A stretch of DNA of 64,000 nt from Mesorhizobium onobrychidis (lineage in GTDB: Bacteria > Pseudomonadota > Alphaproteobacteria > Rhizobiales > Rhizobiaceae): positions 3,701,501 to 3,765,500 of the forward strand of contig NZ_CP062229.1 of the NCBI RefSeq assembly GCF_024707545.1, written 5' to 3'. A program made the position numbers and the translations under genes. The notes below the pieces were generated by a model, which worked only from the letters and a program-made list of their open reading frames with translations, was not told where the DNA came from and searched no databases. Shown here one piece after another: positions 35,510 through 43,227 of the stretch (position 1 is its first letter; the number at the start of each line of letters is the position of its first letter).

Positions 35510-37408
35510 CTAGGTTGCGATCATTTCGACTGGCGAGAGCCCCGATCGTGCCTTTTCGAGACGCCGCTCTGCCTGCGGATCGAACAAAAAGGCAGGCGTT
35601 ATCTCTGGCGCCCTGAGCAGGCCGCGCAGGTTCAATTCCTGCATGACACCAAAATGCGACGCCGAAATCTTCCCCATCCAGAACGGATCGAGCGCTCCGC
35701 CCTTTCCGAGATGGTCGAGCACCTCGAGGAGGCCGCGCAGGTAGATCGCGTCCTTCGCGAGGCCACCACCACGAAATAGCCTAAGGGTCAGATTGAAAGC
35801 GCCAATTTCGGTGAAACCGTAGTCGCGAACCAGAACCAGGAAGGTTTCCTGGAACGATGCACCCTCGAGCATGGCCGCGCAAGCAACCACGCGAGCGGCG
35901 ATGAGACGCACACGCCCTCTTGTCATGCCGCCTGCCAGATACTCGGCGAAGACCGCGAGCCCTTCCTGCACGCCCTCATATCCGGCAAGGCCCGATCGGA
36001 AGAGGCGCAGCCCTTGAGCCGACCCATTGAAGTAGGTCAGCAGATGGACACCGATCTCATGGCTGAGCAGCGCCTCGACCCTGTGGCGCGCCATGTTTGT
36101 ACTGCGTGAGATTAGAAGGCGGGAACCCGAAACCATCAGGCCAGCCGGCAGATCGTCGCGCAATTCGATCATCGGTTCGAAACCGGAATGCTGCCTGCGA
36201 TAGATTTCGATCATCGAACGCGCCTGGCGCTCTACGAAAAAGCAATCGGCGCTTTCGCCGTGCTCGCCATCCCCCACCTGGTTGCCTCCTGCATTCGCCG
36301 TTTTCGCCAGAATGTCTTTCGCAGCATCAAACAATGCAGGCTCGACACGACCGTAGAGCGCGCGGCCCAACTCGACGAAACGTGTCGTCTCCCGGGCGGA
36401 CAGCATCGAAAGTTGCAGATCGAGTTCCTGCTGCTTTTCGCGATATAGGTTGAAAAGCACGGGATCCTCAAAGCGATCGAAGTCGATCGAGAAGAGCTTG
36501 CTCTTCTCGACATCCACCTGAACGGCCAGCGGCCGATAGAGGAACCTTGGCGCATGCTGGAATCTGCTGGCCTCGAATTCCCGCCACGCCGCGTCGGCGT
36601 TGATCGGTGTTACAGCCAGAAGAAAGTCGAAGGTCGCCACGATGTCGTCGATGCTCCGATCGGCGCGGCTGACTGAGTCGACGAAGGCCTGCCTTCCGAG
36701 CGCGCGGTGCGTTGGCAGGCTCAGAATGCCGGTGGCTTTGACGAAGGCGGCAATGGCCTGCAGTCCGGCATCGAAGATATTGGCGATCAGCCTTGCCCGC
36801 AGATCGGGATAGATCTCGTCGGAGTCGGGCTGTCGATAGATCGGCGCGAAACGCACGGTGAGACAGGGAAGGCCAATGAGACGCGCAGCAAGGCGCGCGT
36901 GCGGGTCGTCCGCTGAACGACGTTTATCGAGACGCGGAGAACGGAACTTGACCTCCACGCTCTCGACCGCCGAAGCAAAGCTGTCGAGGGCAGTGCGGAT
37001 CGCTCGTTGATCGGTGGCGGAAAGCGTGATCTCGAAAGGTGGAAGAAACGGGGCGTCATCACTGAGTAGCCTATCCCGTTCCAACTCGCCGACGTCCAGC
37101 AGCACGAAGGCGCCGAAGCGTTTCGCCATGGCGGAGCCTATGGCTTCGATTACCAGAACGGCGGCATCCAGATCGGGAGTGATAAGGTAAGACGCGTTGG
37201 ACGATGCCACATCCCGCGCCGCATCGTCTTCACGCCCGTCGATCAAATGAACGCAAAGGAAGGGAAGCGCGCGATCGATGTGGAGGCGCCCGCCACCTTC
37301 AAGATCTCGCCGAACCGGTTTCCCAGCGTCGATATCGGCGAGAACATCTTCTACAAGCGCCATATCGAGCGCTTTCGCCGGCCTGTCGCTTACTCGCGCT
37401 TTGCTCAT
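35510..37408 (-). CDS. DUF1704 (QEGLA motif, MATCAP-like) metallopeptidase
   Basis: A 632-residue protein of DUF1704, annotated elsewhere as flavohemoglobin expression-modulating QEGLA motif protein. The family also contains eukaryotic MATCAP tubulin carboxypeptidases, which use an HExxxH zinc motif. Here HEIGVH is present (His450, Glu451, His455), and GVQEGLAVFAEYLAGGMTRG follows ~30 residues later. The N-terminal ~300 residues are less conserved and may bind substrate. The ATG overlaps the stop of the amidohydrolase-like gene (ATGA), and the ATP-grasp gene follows 9 bp later. By analogy it may remove C-terminal residues added by a ligase; this is inference. Confidence 0.87.
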   Translation of the reverse strand: MSKARVSDRPAKALDMALVEDVLADIDAGKPVRRDLEGGGRLHIDRALPFLCVHLIDGREDDAARDVASSNASYLITPDLDAAVLVIEAIGSAMAKRFGAFVLLDVGELERDRLLSDDAPFLPPFEITLSATDQRAIRTALDSFASAVESVEVKFRSPRLDKRRSADDPHARLAARLIGLPCLTVRFAPIYRQPDSDEIYPDLRARLIANIFDAGLQAIAAFVKATGILSLPTHRALGRQAFVDSVSRADRSIDDIVATFDFLLAVTPINADAAWREFEASRFQHAPRFLYRPLAVQVDVEKSKLFSIDFDRFEDPVLFNLYREKQQELDLQLSMLSARETTRFVELGRALYGRVEPALFDAAKDILAKTANAGGNQVGDGEHGESADCFFVERQARSMIEIYRRQHSGFEPMIELRDDLPAGLMVSGSRLLISRSTNMARHRVEALLSHEIGVHLLTYFNGSAQGLRLFRSGLAGYEGVQEGLAVFAEYLAGGMTRGRVRLIAARVVACAAMLEGASFQETFLVLVRDYGFTEIGAFNLTLRLFRGGGLAKDAIYLRGLLEVLDHLGKGGALDPFWMGKISASHFGVMQELNLRGLLRAPEITPAFLFDPQAERRLEKARSGLSPVEMIAT

Positions 37409-38250
37409 CTCGTCGCTTGCAGTCTATCCTCCAGGATCGGCAGCGTTGAACGGATCATAGCACGCATCGCGACCAGCGCGGCCTGATCGGGCAATCCGGT
37501 CCATTCGTCCATGAAGAATTTTTTTAACTCGACGGCGACAGCACAGCCGGTCTCCGGGAAGGCTTCGTGAATGAACCGCGTTTGCTCGCCCCTGCCTTCA
37601 AAAGCGACATTCTCGCGCACGTCCATCCGGCGCCCGCGGAACTCGAACATGCGCAACGCGGCTATGAACTGTTCAACGACATGTGCCCATCGTTCACGGT
37701 CCATAGAGAAGGTGCCGATGTTGATATCGGGCGCGGTTTCCGGATCGGATGGCGCCGCGTCTGGCCCGCCACGACGGTGATTGTAGCTGTGAATGTCGAG
37801 CACGACGAAACGTCCATGGCGCTCTTCAAGCCCGCGTAAAACCTGTCTTAGCATCGAATAATAGTCGTCGTGCACACGGAGCGAATCCTCGACCGTTTCG
37901 GGCGCGGGTTTCTCGCTCCAGATGTCCATGCCCCAGGCCTGTTCGGGCGAGAGGTAGACCGCCGCCTCGCGAGCGCGGTTGAGGTCGACCTCGAAACGCG
38001 ACCGGTGGAATACGATACGGTTGGGTACATCTCGAATGACGAACTCGGTGAAAGGATCTTCCTCCCGCAACCGGTCGTCGTCGGAGATCGCCAGCAACGC
38101 CTCGACGGCACCGCGGACCTCATGACCGTTGTGAATGGCCGTACCCAGGATAGGCGACAAGCCGCGATGAACCGTCCACCAATCGGCTCCCCCGATTTCC
38201 AGTTTAAGGGGGTCGTGGCCAGCCAGAATTTTGTCGATCGGCGAAGCCAT
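37405..38250 (-). CDS. N-formylglutamate amidohydrolase family protein
   Basis: A ~281-residue zinc amidohydrolase-like protein (FGase family). It shows HRGLSPILGTAIHNGHEVRG near the N-terminus, DIWSEKPAPETVEDSLR, and the central FVVLDIHSYNHRRGG with candidate metal His. The C-terminal part includes VAVELKKFFMDEWTG with a likely catalytic Glu. The canonical role is N-formylglutamate to glutamate, but no histidine-degradation genes are near, so another N-acyl or peptide amide is more likely. Start at ATG 38250; a TTG at 38316 would add 22 residues. First gene of the operon with DUF1704 and the ATP-grasp ligase. Confidence 0.83.
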   Translation of the reverse strand: MASPIDKILAGHDPLKLEIGGADWWTVHRGLSPILGTAIHNGHEVRGAVEALLAISDDDRLREEDPFTEFVIRDVPNRIVFHRSRFEVDLNRAREAAVYLSPEQAWGMDIWSEKPAPETVEDSLRVHDDYYSMLRQVLRGLEERHGRFVVLDIHSYNHRRGGPDAAPSDPETAPDINIGTFSMDRERWAHVVEQFIAALRMFEFRGRRMDVRENVAFEGRGEQTRFIHEAFPETGCAVAVELKKFFMDEWTGLPDQAALVAMRAMIRSTLPILEDRLQATR

Positions 38251-38694
38251 TTCGGAGCTTCGTGTTCGGCCGGACAATCTGGTGTTCGGGGTGGGACCGA
38301 GGACGCTGGCGATCAAACTGCGTTTCCGTCGAGTTGCGAATTGCGTTTGGCAAACGTCCTGAGTTTGCCGGTGGTTCGTTCCTTTAAGTGCTCAGCCGTG
38401 TCCGCCGCTGTGGCCAGTGTGTTACTCGTGACGGTATCCCCGACCTCAAGTAACGTCCCGTACCGCTTTCTTGTTCCGATGGAACTATCTGAAATGCCGA
38501 TGTCTTTTCGTGCGGAGGGTTTCAGATGCCGGCCGGTCAAGACGGCATCGGAATACCGCCACACTTGTTACTCCCACTGTTCGCTTTCCGGTGCCAAACT
38601 AGCTCATGCCCAACAACCAGTGGTGAGCAGCGAATGGAACCGCGTGTCAGCCATGAGGCGCGGGAATTCGCCCAGATCAGGAGGTATCAACGCC
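38251..38694. other. Gene-free stretch, divergent promoter region
   Basis: About 440 bp between the divergent amidohydrolase-family and DUF899 genes. No repeat or gene recognised; promoters of both units must lie here. Confidence 0.4.
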
Positions 38695-39483
38695 ATGACT
38701 TCATCAGCCAAGAGCGGACGGAAAAGCGGACAGACTGCCATGCACACACCACCGGTCGTGTCGCCGCAGGCGTGGGAGGCGGCCCGCGAGCAGCTGCTCG
38801 TGAAGGAAAAGGCCCAGACCCGCGCCCGTGACGCGCTGGCCGCCGAGCGCCGGCGGATGCCGTGGATGGCGGTGGAGAAGACCTATGCGTTCGAAGGGCC
38901 TCACGGAAAGGCCAGCCTGCTCGACCTGTTCGATGGTCGGCGTCAGCTGATCGTCTACCGCGCCTTCTTCGAGCCGGGAGTGTTCGGCTGGCCCGACCAT
39001 GCCTGCCGCGGCTGCTCCCTGGTGGCCGACCAGGTCGCCCACGTCGCCCACCTGAACGCCCGTGACACCACTCTCGTCTTCGTCTCGCGTGCGCCGCAGG
39101 CTGATATCGCGCGGCTGAAGGCGCGCATGGGCTGGGAGATGCCGTGGTTCACTATCACCGACAGCTTCGACGCCGATTTCGGCGTGGACGAGTGGCACGG
39201 CCACAACGTGTTCATCCGCGACGGCGACCGCGTGTTCCGTACCTACTTCATCAACAACCGCGGCGACGAGCAGATGGGAGGCACCTGGAACTACCTCGAC
39301 ATCACCCCGCTGGGCCGGCAGGAGGTCTGGGAGGACTCGCCCGAGGGCTATCCCCAGACCCCGACCTACAAGTGGTGGAACTGGCACGACAGCTACGCCG
39401 CGGATCCAGCGGCCGACAAGAAGTGGGCCGAGGTGTCGGACGCCGGAGAGGCGGCGTTCCGGGAGGCGAACACGAAGCAATGA
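38695..39483 (+). CDS. DUF899 (thioredoxin-like) family protein
   Basis: A 262-residue cytosolic protein of DUF899, a thioredoxin-like fold. It contains RMPWMAVEKTYAFEGPHGKA, DLFDGRRQLIVYRAFFEPGV and DHACRGCSLVADQVAHVAHL with a CxxC (CRGC), then EMPWFTITDSFDADFGVDEW and the C-terminal TPTYKWWNWHDSYA. AGGAGG lies 10 nt before the ATG. Codon choice is markedly richer in G/C at third positions than most neighbours, which may indicate transfer. The frame stays open far upstream but that part has no family similarity. Function unknown; redox role inferred from CxxC. Confidence 0.85.
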   Translation: MTSSAKSGRKSGQTAMHTPPVVSPQAWEAAREQLLVKEKAQTRARDALAAERRRMPWMAVEKTYAFEGPHGKASLLDLFDGRRQLIVYRAFFEPGVFGWPDHACRGCSLVADQVAHVAHLNARDTTLVFVSRAPQADIARLKARMGWEMPWFTITDSFDADFGVDEWHGHNVFIRDGDRVFRTYFINNRGDEQMGGTWNYLDITPLGRQEVWEDSPEGYPQTPTYKWWNWHDSYAADPAADKKWAEVSDAGEAAFREANTKQ

Positions 39484-39656
39484 GCCAGACCTGGTCCGGT
39501 GGGTCTGACGGGCGGCGACGGTCGGCCTGAGGGCCGGATTGACCGTGGCGCGAAGCGCCGCTGTGAAGAGCGGTCGCGAATGTCCGGAACCGGCGCTCTG
39601 TGCTCGCTGATCGGATTCAAACGACAAGGGGCAGCTTACGGTTGGGCTCACATTTG

Positions 39657-39860
39657 ATCGTGTCCAGCCGCTATCTCGCAAATCTCGACGCCCAACTTCG
39701 TCTCGCCGGCTTCACGTCGGACCAGTTGCAGAATATCTACTGGCGCAATGCCGTTCGGTATCTAGGCTTGGGTCGCGGAGAAAAGACACGCGGCCGCTTG
39801 CAGCGCTATTGCGCCAAACGGCAACTCCCTGACGCGTGGCTGATGGCCTTCGTAGTTTGA
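39657..39860 (+). pseudogene. 3' fragment of an amidohydrolase gene
   Basis: The frame reads VSSRYLANLDAQLRLAGFTS then QLQNIYWRNAVRYLGLGRGE, matching C-termini of metal-dependent amidohydrolases, where a helix ends in a NAxRxLGL sequence. No catalytic part lies upstream, so only the tail remains. It abuts another remnant on the other strand. Confidence 0.45.
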
Positions 39861-39889
39861 GTGGTTCTACGCCTTGATCTCGACCCTTG

Positions 39890-40285
39890 AACGAGTGTGA
39901 CAAATACCGCGCGGAGGACACGGCGCTTCTGGAGGACGTAGTCCTCGCAATCCACCCGCCTTCCCGGGGTAGGTCCAGAGTTCCCCCTTGCCGAACAGTT
40001 CGACGTCGAGCATCGGCTCGACGGACCGATTCACATCGCGGTTGATCTCGGAGATCCGCTGCCGGAACTCCTCCGACATCTGCACCGGAGACAGGTCGCG
40101 AGTGCGTATGGCACATTCCTTAGGATTGGCTTTGCAGAACTCGTAATGCCCGATCGGCTGGGTGGTAGGATCGCCCGTCAGCATTGCTCCCGAATGCGCC
40201 TGGCGGGCTGAAAGCCTTGCCCCGTCGCCGCCAATCCGAGCAGAACGGCGGCCAGAATCCGCCCTCGCGCTTCTTCAAATCCCAT
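39890..40285 (-). pseudogene. Transglutaminase-like cysteine peptidase (BTLCP) remnant
   Basis: Three frame pieces make a truncated bacterial transglutaminase-like protein: a signal peptide (RILAAVLLGLAATGQGFQPA) from ATG 40285, then NAMLTGDPTTQPIGHYEFC to ELWTYPGKAG, then VDCEDYVLQKRRVLRAVFVT in another phase. CEDYVLQKR holds the catalytic Cys of the family. The His/Asp half is missing. At least two frameshifts plus truncation; inactive. Confidence 0.7.
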
Positions 40286-40471
40286 AAGTCCATGCCCGTG
40301 CTTCTTCTCGTTAATTAAGCGTTAAAATGCGATCCGGGCAGGGTGTCAACCGCACGGAAGCGTGAGCATGCCCGCTCACGTCTCCGCTATTTGCCGTAAC
40401 CGATCTCCGCGCCCGCAGTTCACAGGCGACAATCCGGCAGGAGCGACCGGACAAACTATCGCCGCGGCAGA

Positions 40472-41683
40472 TCAGACTTTGACGAGCATAGCGGTCACAT
40501 ACATGAACGAAACGCCTGCGGCCAATCCCGCCATCGTGGCTGGCGCTGTAAGCGCCGCAGGGCCTCTCCCGTCCGACCTCATCAGGTACGCAGTGACCTC
40601 GACGATGACCTGCAGAATGGCTCCCGCTCCGACCGCGAGAGCCAGCGCCGACCACTGCGGCGCATAGGCCAGGCTTCCGATCCAAAGTCCGATGACGGCG
40701 GGACCGCCCGCCAGAAGCGCCAAGCCGACGAAGGTCCACAGAGGCGGGCGCTTCTTCAGCATCGGCGCGGAAATGCCGATGCCTTCGGTGATGTTGTGCA
40801 GCATGAAGCCCAACACCAGGAAAGTGCCCAATCCGGCCGCGCCTGCCGCGAACGCAGCGCCGATGGCCAGCCCCTCGCCAAGATTGTGCAGGCCGATTCC
40901 AAGCGCGATGAAGGTGGCGAGCGCAAGTCCGGTCGGCACTCCGTCCCGGCGGCCGGCCGCCATCAGCAGGAGGAAACTCGCAGCGGCTGCGAGGACGACC
41001 ATCGCCTGTCCCTGGAATATTGCGGCGGACTCGGCCGCCAGTTCGAAAGCTTCAGCCGTGGCGTCGACTAACAGGAACGCCAGCAGGCCGACAGTCAGGG
41101 CGAGCAGGAAATTCATGCCGTTGCGGCCGACCCCGCGCAGCACCGGATAAAACATCATTCCGATGGCGACCGGAACGAGGCCGACTAAGACACCGAGCAG
41201 CGCCTGGGAAGCAAGGTTCCCTGCGTCCCGTGTCGGGGTCGACACAGCGACTGCGATCTCGTGTTCGAACGTCGCCCCGGTTTTGGTGACAATGTTTATG
41301 GCATGCGCCTCCCCCAGCACCCAGGGGAAGGGCAGGTGGATCCATGCCGTAGCGCCGCGGCCGAGCGGTCCTGCGGGTTCCTGCGTGAACTGCCAGTATG
41401 CGTCGTCAACCTGGACCTGGGCGATCGTCATCGGCTCCGAGCCGCCGGCGCGGACGAGGACGCGGATGCCGTCGGACGAAAGGATCGTCCGCTCGAAAGT
41501 CAGGTTCTCCACAGGCGGAGCGCCGTTCCCGAAGTTTCTGAGCGGGTCAGAGACCAGCAGCCAGGTGATCGCCAGGCCGAGGGCGACCAGCGGCAGGATC
41601 ATCCACAGCAAAGCGGCGCGCGATTTTCCGGAGCCGACGGGAGCGGTCGGGTCGGCGGCGGCGATGTGCGAGACCTCGTTCAT
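40472..41683 (-). CDS. ZIP family metal transporter with N-terminal periplasmic domain
   Basis: A 403-residue protein. Residues ~25-45 form a membrane helix (ALLWMILPLVALGLAITWLL), followed by a ~110-residue beta-rich extracytoplasmic domain (IRVLVRAGGSEPMTIAQVQV), then about eight helices of the ZIP fold. The metal-site helices carry GIGLHNLGEGLAIGAAFAAG and FMLHNITEGIGISAPML. It imports a divalent cation such as Fe2+, Zn2+ or Mn2+. The ATG overlaps the stop of the multicopper oxidase gene (ATGA), so expression is coupled. An extra periplasmic domain is unusual for ZIP proteins and could dock the oxidase or bind metal. Confidence 0.85.
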   Translation of the reverse strand: MNEVSHIAAADPTAPVGSGKSRAALLWMILPLVALGLAITWLLVSDPLRNFGNGAPPVENLTFERTILSSDGIRVLVRAGGSEPMTIAQVQVDDAYWQFTQEPAGPLGRGATAWIHLPFPWVLGEAHAINIVTKTGATFEHEIAVAVSTPTRDAGNLASQALLGVLVGLVPVAIGMMFYPVLRGVGRNGMNFLLALTVGLLAFLLVDATAEAFELAAESAAIFQGQAMVVLAAAASFLLLMAAGRRDGVPTGLALATFIALGIGLHNLGEGLAIGAAFAAGAAGLGTFLVLGFMLHNITEGIGISAPMLKKRPPLWTFVGLALLAGGPAVIGLWIGSLAYAPQWSALALAVGAGAILQVIVEVTAYLMRSDGRGPAALTAPATMAGLAAGVSFMYVTAMLVKV

Positions 41684-42819
41684 GCGACCGCCTCCACCAC
41701 GTCGAACATGCCCGTCCAGCCGAGTTCGGTGAACTCCGACTGATGCGGGTGGAACATGTAGAGACCGGTCTCGTGATCCTTGTAGGTAAACTCGAGGATT
41801 CCGCGCTGCGCCTGCACCTGAGTGATCAAGTCGACCGTCCTCAAGGTCGGCGTGAGCGTCGTCCCCTGTTCGAAATAGTCGAAGAAGTTGGCGTGCAAGT
41901 GGAACGAGTTGATGGGATCGAACTCGACGACATTGGCCAGATAGATGCGGACTGGGCGGTTGCGGACGATCCTGATCGGCCGCTTCATGTACGCGTGTGC
42001 GACGGTATTCACCGCATAGACTTCGTTCCCGTTGTCGAAGTTGGTGTCGAAGCCGTTCATCACCATGGCGAATTCCTGCCATTCGGCGTTCTCGGGCGTG
42101 CCGAGCAAGCGGGAACGGGCGACATCGGCAAGCCCCGGATGGCGGGCCGGATCCGGGTCGATCACGAAAAGGCCGTACATGCCCTTGTGGATATGCCGCT
42201 TCAGGGGCAGCGCATGACAGTGATAGAGATGGCAGCCGAAGGGCCTGGCATCGAACTCGTAGACGAATTCTTCTCCCGGATCGATCAAGCCTGCACCGGG
42301 GACGCCGTCCATCCTTGCGGCATGGATGCCGTGGAAGTGCATGGAGTGGGGATGCGAGCCGGAGTTGCGGAATACCATCCGCAGGTGCTCGCCTTCGGTC
42401 GCCCTGAGCGCGGGCCCGGGCACCCGCCCGTTGTAGGTCCAGGCCGGGAACATGATCCCCGGCGCGATTTCGATTTCCTTGTCAACCGCCTCGATCTCGA
42501 AAGTCCGAAGGATTCGTCCGTCGGGAAGCTTCGACACCGAGCCCGTTTCCCAGTCCGTCACGATCCGGGAAGGATCGAAACCGTTGCGCTCGTTGTCCAC
42601 GTCTCCGACGGTGATCATCGATCCGTGGGCGGCCAAATGCGCTGGAGGCGGTGCAGCGTCCGCGGCCGACGCCGCCCCATGGCCGGAATGGACCGATTGG
42701 CCAGCCGCCGTTCCCGCTATCGCCGAGCCTCCGGCCGCCGCCAGGCCGCCCCACAGCAGCCCACGCCTGCTGATCTTTTCGCGGAACCAAGCGCTGACTT
42801 CGGACACAATCGCCACCAC
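41680..42819 (-). CDS. Periplasmic multicopper oxidase
   Basis: A 379-residue Tat-exported cupredoxin protein: twin-Arg SRRGLLWGGLAAAGGSA at residues ~18-34. Copper motifs are HSMHFHGIH, CHLYHCHALPLKRHIH, SFHLHANFFDYF and MFHPHQSEFTELGWTG. The size fits a two-domain, nitrite-reductase-like or small MCO. With the ZIP partner a metal-oxidase (ferroxidase-like) role is plausible, but nitrite reductase is not excluded. The GTG start is uncertain (two GTG in a row, no good ribosome binding site). A Fur-type palindrome lies 1 bp upstream of the start. Confidence 0.85.
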   Translation of the reverse strand: MVAIVSEVSAWFREKISRRGLLWGGLAAAGGSAIAGTAAGQSVHSGHGAASAADAAPPPAHLAAHGSMITVGDVDNERNGFDPSRIVTDWETGSVSKLPDGRILRTFEIEAVDKEIEIAPGIMFPAWTYNGRVPGPALRATEGEHLRMVFRNSGSHPHSMHFHGIHAARMDGVPGAGLIDPGEEFVYEFDARPFGCHLYHCHALPLKRHIHKGMYGLFVIDPDPARHPGLADVARSRLLGTPENAEWQEFAMVMNGFDTNFDNGNEVYAVNTVAHAYMKRPIRIVRNRPVRIYLANVVEFDPINSFHLHANFFDYFEQGTTLTPTLRTVDLITQVQAQRGILEFTYKDHETGLYMFHPHQSEFTELGWTGMFDVVEAVA

Positions 42820-42820
42820 A

Positions 42821-42845
42821 AATGCAAATGAGAATGATTTGCATT
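42821..42845. promoter_or_regulatory. Fur-superfamily-type operator before the oxidase/ZIP operon
   Basis: Perfect 9-bp inverted arms AATGCAAAT and ATTTGCATT separated by 7 nt (GAGAATG). The inner part also reads as a 9-1-9 Fur-box-like AATGAGAAT-G-ATTTGCATT. It lies directly before the oxidase start codon, so binding would block transcription or translation. Fur, Mur or Irr are candidates; which one cannot be told. Confidence 0.65.
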
Positions 42846-42846
42846 A

Positions 42847-43227
42847 GCATTAAACGGATTGTTTCGCAATCGACTCGCAACCGCATCTATTCGGGGAGGG
42901 GCCGTCGGCAAATTGATGTGGTGCGAATTTGCTCCTTACAGGCAACCAACGGGAACAACCACTTCGCATCGGGACTCACATTCATGCTCTTGTTGGCGAA
43001 GTCGACCGCTGGCCACGTTGAGCAAAGCACTAAGACGGACCTGGAACGACGGCTTCCCCACGAACTGCCGACATTGAATGGAAGGGTCAGCAACGACCGC
43101 TAATGGCGCCCTGTGCTCGTTCCCGCCGGCCGATTTCAAACGGCAAGGTTCTCGGCCAGCCGCTGGATCATCTGCAGAGGGAGCGCGGGGCGACGGCTTG
43201 CAGGAGCGCAGATCGCTCCGCCGCTAT
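42847..43227. other. Gene-free stretch with a dispersed repeat
   Basis: About 380 bp. Holds one member of the degenerate dispersed repeat at 43091-43147 and a GACGGCTTGCAGGAGCG motif similar to one near 14040. No gene seen. Confidence 0.4.

Noticed and set aside
37405..38250. Reading the amidohydrolase-like gene as part of a histidine degradation (hut) cluster
   Set aside because: No hutH, hutU, hutI or hutF gene is nearby; the gene is fused to DUF1704 and ATP-grasp genes instead.
37870..38694. Upstream in-frame extension of the DUF899 protein (would give 537 aa)
   Set aside because: The extension overlaps the amidohydrolase-family gene on the other strand and has no DUF899 similarity; AGGAGG marks the ATG at 38695.
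41684..42082. Upstream extension of the ZIP protein into the oxidase gene
   Set aside because: It lies in another frame of the oxidase; the ATGA overlap at 41680-41683 is the expected start.
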